Origin: Oncomelania hupensis
Taxonomy: Eukaryota > Mollusca > Gastropoda > Littorinimorpha > Pomatiopsidae
Direction of reading: 5' to 3'
DNA length: 64,000 nt
Assembly (NCBI GenBank): GCA_036898135.1
Contig: CM072515.1
Location: 47,521,645-47,585,644 of the forward strand
A program made the position numbers and the translations under genes. The notes under the pieces are model-generated. The model did no database searches, was not told the origin of the DNA, and saw only the letters and a list, made by a program, of their open reading frames with translations. Shown piece by piece: positions 57,701 to 64,000 of the stretch. Within the stretch, counting starts at the first letter, position 1. Each line of letters starts with the position of its first letter.

Positions 57701-59104
57701 GTTCTCCAGTCGCTCAAGTTTCTCAATCTGGAAAATATAAGCAGTGAATATTTTGTTCACTAATGTTTCAGGAACGTTCTGTTGTTTTAGTAGTATGGCA
57801 AGCAGTGCAAACGTTAAATTTATTGTCAGTGAACTCTCCTAAGTAAAAATGGGTGCTCTTTGTGCCTTAAACCTTTGATAGTTTTTTGGGCAGCTTGAGC
57901 AACAGAATGCAATTTTGACCCGCTCAGAATTAGAAGACTTCTTTGGCTGCTAGACTAAGCCGTGAATGCACGATATCTATTGCTTGCCTCCACTTCCTAC
58001 AATCTGTCCCATTTTCATCTGCTTCGTAATCTTTATATCCTAAATGCTGTCGCCAGTAGTTTTCTTGTGCCTAAGAGTATTGAAGACCTAGCTACACTGC
58101 TCGATTAACTAAACTAAGGGTCGTACATTATTGATCAAGTTCGTGAACATAAAGTGCTAGGCATAATCATTGATGATGATTTTAGCTGGCAGTCACACGT
58201 ACATTTACCATATCTGAAAAAAAAATCTAAATACCTCTTCCTTCTAAACAAACTTAGACATTTTGTTACGGTTGGTTCATTAAAATATTTTTTCTATGCC
58301 CACTTTATGTCTCATTTTAATTATGCATCAACTATTTGGTGTAATGCAAGTGACGCGCAAATGAACAGATAAACATTCTTCATAAAAGAGCAATCAAGAT
58401 ACTCTATAAGTCTTAAAATATAAATATATAGATATTACAACTAATGAGAAATACAAGGAACTCCGAATACTACCACTTCAAAAACAATTTAATACAGCTG
58501 TCCTTATGTTCAAAATTACACACGGAGAAACACCTGCTTATCTTGATTTTTTTTTTTACTAAGCATAGACTTCATAATTATTATAAACTACCCCTCCTTC
58601 GCATTGATTTCTACAAAAATAGCCTATCATTTAATGGAGCTGCTGTATGGAACTCTTTCTCTCTGGAGTATAAAAATTGCGACACAATATTTTCTTTCAA
58701 AAACAACCTATGTAAGCATCTGCAAAATTAATTATAAAAGTAATATATTTTGATCTGATGACACAGTTTTTCATGTAATTATTTTTATTATTTATTACAC
58801 ATTTATTTATTTATTTATTTATAATATTATTATATTCTTGTTATAATAATAACAGTGATGATAGTGGTGGTGTTGGCGGTGTTAGTAGTAATAATATTAA
58901 TAATATTATTATTATTGTTGTTATTTTTTATTATTAGCATTAGTATTATTATTATTATCATCATTATTATTTTTTAAAATTATTATTATAAGGGTAATAA
59001 TAATACAGTACATTTGTATCGCGCGGTAACTCGCAAACGGTAAGGAAAGCGAGCTCGCCGCGCTTGACAACACACGTGCAATCACACACACACACACACA
59101 CACA

Positions 59105-59155
<51 letters not shown>

Positions 59156-59962
59156 AACACGTATACACTTGATTGATAAAGTTTTAAAAAAGTTTTTTTT
59201 AAACCAGCCTCACCTTCAATTTTGTGTGGTTCAGCTTGTGGCCATCTCTTCCCACCCCAACGAACTTTTGTTTCCATGTTCTGTCGATGAGGTGCTGAAT
59301 ATCTGCCATTAAACTGAGATCAGCGCTAATATCCTCCAGAACGTATTTTGCACTGTCGGCATCTGACTTTTTAGGAATGGCCAAAGCATCTGACAACTTC
59401 ATCTGGCGACCTTGTGCCAGCTGAAACATAATCACCATTGCCATGTATCATTATCACCAAACTACAAACGTTGACACTACGTTTATCCTGTTGTTGAACA
59501 GTCAGTTATACTCGACAAAACATTCAAGTTTTACAGCTTTTCGCAAATCTGCGTCGGACAATATCCTAGATGCATGGGTATATGAGCGTGTGAAGATGAC
59601 AGTGTGTTTATGTGTGTATAATGCAAATTTGACTCAAACGCAGACCAATGTGAGTCTATGTACTCACCCCCTCCAACCTTCACAAAAAATTAAAAATAAA
59701 ATAAAATACAATCCATATATTTGCAAATCTGTGCGAGATGAGTCCTAAATAGTCTGTCTGTCCCCCGCCCGACGTCCCTCTGTGCAAAACTTGCAAGTGG
59801 CTTAATATCTCTGAACCTATTTTAACTATCAAAACCAAACTTGGTAAAATGGTGCATATCTGTAAGACCTCATAAATGATCAGTGAAGGAATGAATTCAC
59901 ATCAAGGTCAAGGTCACTGGGAAAACAATTACAAATGTTAGTCCAAAATGAAAAATTTCCAC

Positions 59963-60047
<85 letters not shown>

Positions 60048-63028
60048 AATTAAAAAAAAATTGTATTTATGATTCTTTCATGCATATCAATGAAACATAC
60101 AATACGCAACTTTGGTCAATCTTATACCAATGTCAAGGTCACTGAAGCTGTCCACAGTCGGTTCGTATAGGTATTTTGAAGTGACCTAGCTTGACCAAAA
60201 ATTATGAGAGACATAAAGTCCAAACTTGTTGTTTTTAGAGAAAATAGATTGATCTTTTATATTCGTTCGCCTTTTGCGTTGATCTTAAAGGTTAAATTCA
60301 TTTTAGACCTTACGAAAATATTAAATTTTTTCTTATCGTACAGTGGAATTAGTTATTTATTGCTTACAGGGTCCAGCAGACTCCAAAGAGCCGAATCAGG
60401 ACCACAAAATCAAGACCACAACTTCGCTGAAAGAGGACTCACCGCTGATCCGCATAAAAGATCTGCCGAAACAACCCTAGTGGTAACACTGAAGGCCCTC
60501 CACCAGCCGGTCACTTTACAATAAAGACACCCCACGCAGGGGATTCTGAGGCTATACTCTAATTTATCGAACCCCCGATTACAAAAACAAAATAGAATTC
60601 AAACATTATTATAAAATATCAACAAAACACATACATATAAAATGCTTACATTGCTAAATAATAACATCATAGAAAGCCCTAGTGACCCTTTGGCAGAAAG
60701 CGTCCAATATTCCAACAGACCTCACACACAAATGAGGAGTTTTGTCCCGGAAGAGTTTTCAAGAAAAAAGGTAGGTGACTGGTCTAGCGAAGAAGAAGAT
60801 AGTAGAGGCTTTACCCCAACTTATCGAACCCCCGTTTACAAAAACAAAATAGAATACAAACATCATTATAAATTATCAAGAAAACGCATACATATAAAAT
60901 GCCTACATTGCTAAATAATAACATCATAGGAAGCCCTAGCGACCACCTGGCAGAAAGCGTCCAATATTCCCAAGCTGATCCAACAGACCTCATACACAAA
61001 TAAGGAGTCTTGTCCAGGAAGAGTTTTCAAGAAAAAAGGTAGGAGACTGGTCTAGCGAAGAAGACGATAGTATAGCAGATTGATAGAACAGAGTAGGAAT
61101 GAGAAAGAACAAATGAGAAACACAGCGATAGTGGGAATTTAAAGCACTAAATTTCCAGAAAGTGTGGATACTATTTATACTGAAATCCCCGGCACCCCAA
61201 CGGGGGAGTACAGTGGAATGGCTTAATAAAATTATTTTACCCACTGTATGCAACAACATTGGGGTGTCGGATAGTGCAGTGGTTGGAGCACTCGCTACTG
61301 TGTCGAAAGTGAAGCACCGTCCGGTGCGGTTAGCACTTGGATGGGTGACCGCTAAGGTGTGAAGCGACAAACAACAACGCCCCCAGTTGACTCAACTGTG
61401 ATTGAGTACCTACTCTCTTGAGGGTGGGGAAGGTAAAGCAGCGAGGGAGAGAGTTGGGCATCACCCTCATTACGCTGGCCCAAGATAAGTGTGATCTCCA
61501 ACATCACGCTCCCCTACGGCCACAAGGCTATGGGACTACCTTTACCTTTTTTTTACCTTTTTTATGCAACAACATTGAGTTATTAATTTAATCATACGTC
61601 AGCATAAAAAATCACGTGAAGGCCAAGGTCATCCCAAGGTCAAGATCACTGACGGTCAAGGTCATCCTTACGAAAACATTACAATTTTTCTCATCGTACA
61701 TTGGAATGGATTAATAACATTATTTAACCCATTTTATGCAACAACATTGAGTTATTATTTTCATCATACATGAGCATTAAAAGTCACGTGAAGGTCAAGG
61801 TCACCAGGGTCAAAATTACTGACGGTCAAGGTTATCCCAAGATCACTGTTATTTTTGCATAAAATAACTTTTGCTGTAATTTATTTGATCGTACATGAGT
61901 GTATTTGGAGCCGAAAGTCAAGGTCAAGAGCATCGAAAGATCAAAGTCGGCATTACTTTAAATTTAAATGCCACCGTTTCATTTCGGTTTTTTTCCTGAG
62001 CACTAATTTTCATCCTAAATATTGCTGGTTCCAAAAGGAGCATGTGAGTCATATGGACTTTGCCATTCTATTTACATTTGATACCTTATGCACCTCAAGT
62101 CTGAATATCTTTTACCTATTTGAGCAGTGTGTAATGCCTTTCATAACTTATTGTAAGGGGTAATAAAGATTTGTTGAATTGAATTTGTTTTTCATTAAAC
62201 TGCCAGTTCATTCATGCAGGAAAAAGCCTGTTCTAATCCTGTACATTCTTATTTAGATTCCAGAAATTGAAGTTGACCGGTTGAATATGATTTTGATGTG
62301 CTAATTGGACATCGCTATGGTAGTCATCATCGTCGTGGTTATCGTCATTATTATAATCATCATCATTATTGTGAGTTACAATATTCTTCCACTTATTCTT
62401 CCCGTCTCACGTTCCAAGTTGAGGGAATGTAGAAAATTGTCTGGTCTTTGGGTCCCGGCACAGTCTCCACACGACTGGCAATTATATGGTGAAGAGCAGC
62501 CTTCAATTTGATCACTTCCGTCTTTTCTCCCCTCAGCTGTATCTTGATCTGTCCGTCTGCAATAAAATCATATTTGATCTCCTATAATAATCAAGTGGTT
62601 CTCGAATGCGAACATTCAACACAAATATGACCATATCTTTAATTGTCTAATCATTAATCATCTAAATATATTTCTTCACTTCAAATTCATTTCATCTAAT
62701 CACAGTAGTGATATTGATTAACGAAGACTAACTTCCTATTAGTACTTCTCTCTTAAGGTGACCCCCCCACGGGACCAAATTTTTGTTTGATCTTATCCGA
62801 GGGGCACTCTAAACAGTCCTCTGATAAGATCAACTACCAGTAAAATACTTGATCTTATACGAGTTGCTAAATTTTTGTGTCGTGTGACAGTTGTGTGTGT
62901 GTGCGTGTGTGTGTACATGTGTGCACGTTGGTGCGCGCGTATGCATGTATGCATTACTGTATATGTATTTTTTGTCCGTGTGTATGATGCATGATAAGCA
63001 CACACTCAAACACACGGATGCAAGCATG

Positions 63029-63076
<48 letters not shown>

Positions 63077-64000
63077 AACACATTGTCGCGCACGCACGCA
63101 AATGAGAATAAAAAATAAAAAGTATGCACCAAGACAGTTACTGGGTGTATTTGCAGAAAACCTTACACAAGTTTAACGAATTGTTCACTTTGTCTACGTC
63201 ACGGCACATGCTTTATCGCTAGTGAATGAAGTCAATTCAGGGTAAGGTCCACTATGGCAATACGTCCCGCTAGGAGGGGACACGGCAGATCACAGTTACA
63301 CCTGTCTACATCGCCCATGGGTCGCACTCTGTCAAAGTGGTTCCCGTGTATATTGCAGAGTGTCGCATAACGCGGATGCTGGCTGGACGTGACAGGTGTT
63401 CTGGGATGGAATTCCATCTCAAAACAGGAAGTGACCTCATAAATGACGTCATCTGTGACATCAATTTCTCTTAAGCAGTAGTCTCCTCCATTTGGGAACC
63501 AAAACGGGGTTGACGTTATCCGAGGTTTTCCCTTATGCGAGGTGACGCTAAGCGATGAATTCTAAATGGTACAAAGGTGTTTGGCCGGGACCAACAACCT
63601 GATTGATCTTATCCGCGTTGTGACCGTAAACGGTAGTGACGTTAACAGAGTACTGTAATAACTATGCATCCAACACAAACACAAACACACACACACACCC
63701 ACACCCCCCCACCCCCACACACACAGAGGCACATTATGATTATACGTTACAAGAGTTTACCTGCGCTTTGATTGGCCTCTCTGTATACCAGCTGGTTGAC
63801 TTTGCACAGTTCCTCAATGAGCATTGCTGACTTGGGAAGCTTCACTGTGTCTTGTTGAATGAAATGATTTTTCAATTCCTCCAGCAGGAATTCAATGGTT
63901 TCCTTGCACAAGTGTTTGGCGCTTTTAGCATACAGAGTCGCTGCCAGTCTTCCCGCTGCCACTGTTGCCTCTGTAAATTTGGCAAAGGAGCTGATGTAGA
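54447..64000 (-). CDS. PARP-type ADP-ribosyltransferase, C-terminal six exons (5' part beyond window)
   Basis: Exons on the - strand: 64000(+)-63761, 62556-62411, 59420-59214, 57727-57536, 55454-55301, 54700-54447. GT-AG borders and phases 1,0,0,0,1 all agree, giving 396 residues and TAG. The first exons encode a helical region and a KH-like segment (IKIQLRGEKTEVIKLKAALH). Residues ~129-260 lead into the catalytic fold (KFVGVGRDGHKLNH, LERLENLDLWGKYAMNKLE). The catalytic part shows H in YLFHGF, Y in GQGIYTAESSTKSDNY and E in NFREFVVYD, an H-Y-E triad, and ends YPEFFITYRRV. Enzymes of this fold transfer ADP-ribose from NAD+ to proteins. HGF instead of the usual HGT/HGS and a Cys cluster (CTRCFLEVCRC) are unusual. 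The subfamily is not assigned. Confidence 0.9.
55301..55454 (-). CDS. PARP gene, exon with catalytic His and Tyr
   Basis: Acceptor TTTGTTTCTAAG, donor GTAGGC, 154 nt, phase 0 to 1. Encodes INEHYLFHGFESNAK and GQGIYTAESSTKSDNYT. Confidence 0.9.
55525..57292 (+). mobile_element. RTE-like LINE copy v (PARP intron, antisense to the gene)
   Basis: 5'-truncated + strand copy from the linker (KRLTSVKQPKVS) through RT (GFMAGRSTTEQIF, FVDLKKAFDRVW, GVRQGCLLSPTLFN) and the C-terminal domain (CETWTLTSDLQRRIQSMEMR) to TACGACCTCCGAGTTACGGG and a (GGATA)n tail at about 57275-57292. The catalytic motif reads FANDID instead of FADD, so a catalytic Asp is lost. Frameshifts lie near 55820, 55855, 56260, 56310 and 56570. 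Confidence 0.88.
57536..57727 (-). CDS. PARP gene, exon before the catalytic motif
   Basis: Acceptor TATATTTTCCAG, donor GTATTT, 192 nt, phase 0 to 0. Encodes IEKLERLENLDLWGKYAMNK and a Pro/Ser-rich linker. The frame would stop 9 codons into the intron. Confidence 0.85.
58090..58735 (+). pseudogene. Decayed LINE RT C-terminal domain
   Basis: KVLGIIIDDDFSWQSHV, LRHFVTVGSLKYFFYAHFMS, then RNTRNSEYYHFKNN and LSFNGAAVWNSF follow the C-terminal pattern of CR1/Jockey-type RTs, with stops and a frameshift between. It lies in a PARP intron, antisense to the gene. Confidence 0.72.
59084..59153. repeat. (CA)n microsatellite
   Basis: About 33 CA units. Confidence 0.92.
59214..59420 (-). CDS. PARP gene, exon 3 of the visible part
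   Basis: Acceptor GATTATGTTTCAG, donor GTGAGG, 207 nt, phase 0 to 0. Encodes LAQGRQMKLSDALAIPKK and IQHLIDRTWKQKFVG, the start of the ART fold. Confidence 0.87.
59890..60350. repeat. AGGTCA-rich dispersed repeat interrupted by (CT)n
   Basis: Exact TCAAGGTCA motifs at 59902, 59908 and 60133, with a CT tract at 59966-60043. Homologous to 41880-42260. Confidence 0.7.
60350..61210 (-). repeat. Dispersed repeat family R with internal duplication
   Basis: Same family as 51648-52240. A ~125-bp part (CTTATCGAACCCCCGTTTAC to the CATAGGAAGCCCTAG area) occurs twice, at about 60565-60680 and 60815-60945. On the - strand it begins with the hairpin CCCCGTTGGGGTGCCGGGG and TTTCAGTATAAATAG. Confidence 0.75.
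61262..61562 (+). mobile_element. SINE with tRNA-like A box and 5S rRNA-derived promoter
   Basis: About 300 bp flanked by the 15-bp duplication TATGCAACAACATTG (61247-61261 and 61563-61577). The head has a tRNA-like A box (GGATAGTGCAGTGGTTGG). Then comes a stretch aligning with the internal control region of 5S rRNA, ending in GGTTAGCACTTGGATGGGTG ACCGC, with AAGTGAAGCACCG in place of the 5S AAGCTAAGCAGGG. The tail ends in CCTTTACC/T-rich sequence. A 5S-type promoter is the hallmark of SINE3-class elements. Confidence 0.82.
61563..61960. repeat. Tandem repeat, ~170-bp unit, with AGGTCA motifs
   Basis: Two units, each with ATGCAACAACATTGAGTTAT, an ATCATACaTGAGCAT-like segment and GTCAAGGTCA motifs (TCAAGGTCA at 61656, 61795 and 61918). 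The 5S-SINE sits in the start of one unit. Confidence 0.7.
62411..62556 (-). CDS. PARP gene, exon 2 of the visible part
   Basis: Acceptor TTTTATTGCAG, donor GTGAGA, 146 nt, phase 1 to 0. Encodes a KH-like segment (IKIQLRGEKTEVIKLKAAL) and FYIPSTWN. Confidence 0.85.
62557..63760. other. PARP intron with (TG)n and (CA)n tracts
   Basis: TG at 62890-62935 and CA at 63028-63072 and 63680-63725. The two larger tracts are complementary and about 100 bp apart, so the transcript could fold on itself. No gene. Confidence 0.6.
63761..64000 (-). CDS. PARP gene, exon 1 of the visible part (incomplete)
   Basis: Donor GTAAAC after phase 1. Encodes a helical region (TVAAGRLAATLYAKSAKHLC, MLIEELCKVNQLVYREANQ). 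The exon extends past the window edge. Confidence 0.83.

Noticed and set aside
61262..61562. 5S rRNA gene
   Set aside because: Only the internal promoter part matches; the 5' and 3' stems of 5S are absent and a SINE-like tail and TSD are present.

Overview
The window is a repeat-dense animal genome fragment, most likely from a lophotrochozoan and probably a marine mollusc. The reasons are spliced genes with GT-AG introns, very abundant microsatellites, Gmr1-type and RTE-type retroelements, LINE tails ending in ATGTA-like repeats, and dispersed repeats rich in TGACGTCA, ACGG and AAGGTCA. The taxon is inference; no marker gene fixes it. One assembly gap of exactly 500 N lies at 24390-24889.

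Two real spliced genes can be read. (1) On the + strand, seven exons between 28452 and 42742 join in perfect phase into 334 codons plus a stop. The product has a C-terminal region resembling DUF4806, and its introns hold LTRs, RTE copies and a Tc1 transposon. (2) On the - strand, six exons between 64000 (running off the window) and 54447 join in phase into the C-terminal 396 residues of a PARP-type ADP-ribosyltransferase with an apparent H-Y-E triad. The two genes converge on a repeat-filled interval at 43-54 kb.

Region by region. 1-12.3 kb is a three-level nest: an RTE-like LINE (- strand) was hit by LTR retrotransposon A, which was hit by the young LTR retrotransposon B (1842-9028, LTRs nearly identical, AAGT flanks). 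Both A and B put integrase upstream of reverse transcriptase (the Gmr1-type order of Ty3/gypsy elements), and both have lost the RT core. 12.3-24.4 kb has no gene: microsatellites, a MITE, a SINE-like head, a 39-bp minisatellite, a decayed LINE RNase H tail and a CRE-motif-rich repeat. 25.3-27.3 kb is a decayed transposase-like gene interrupted by an 8-bp-TSD foldback MITE, directly upstream of the intact DUF4806-like gene in the same orientation. 28.4-42.7 kb is that gene with its TE-laden introns, including a 1000-bp solo LTR, an RTE copy with a twin-priming-like inversion, and a Tc1 element whose empty site is preserved in a nearby duplicate. 42.7-54.4 kb holds decayed LINE pieces, minisatellites, a solo LTR with a 5-bp TSD and a tandemly expanded PHD-like segment. 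54.4-64 kb is the PARP gene, with an RTE copy, a decayed LINE and a composite tRNA/5S-headed SINE with a 15-bp TSD in its introns.

The most interesting items are the RT-less integrase-first retrotransposon nest, the transposase-relic/intact DUF4806 gene pair, the 5S-derived SINE, the two MITEs sharing a core, and the in-window empty site of the Tc1 element.
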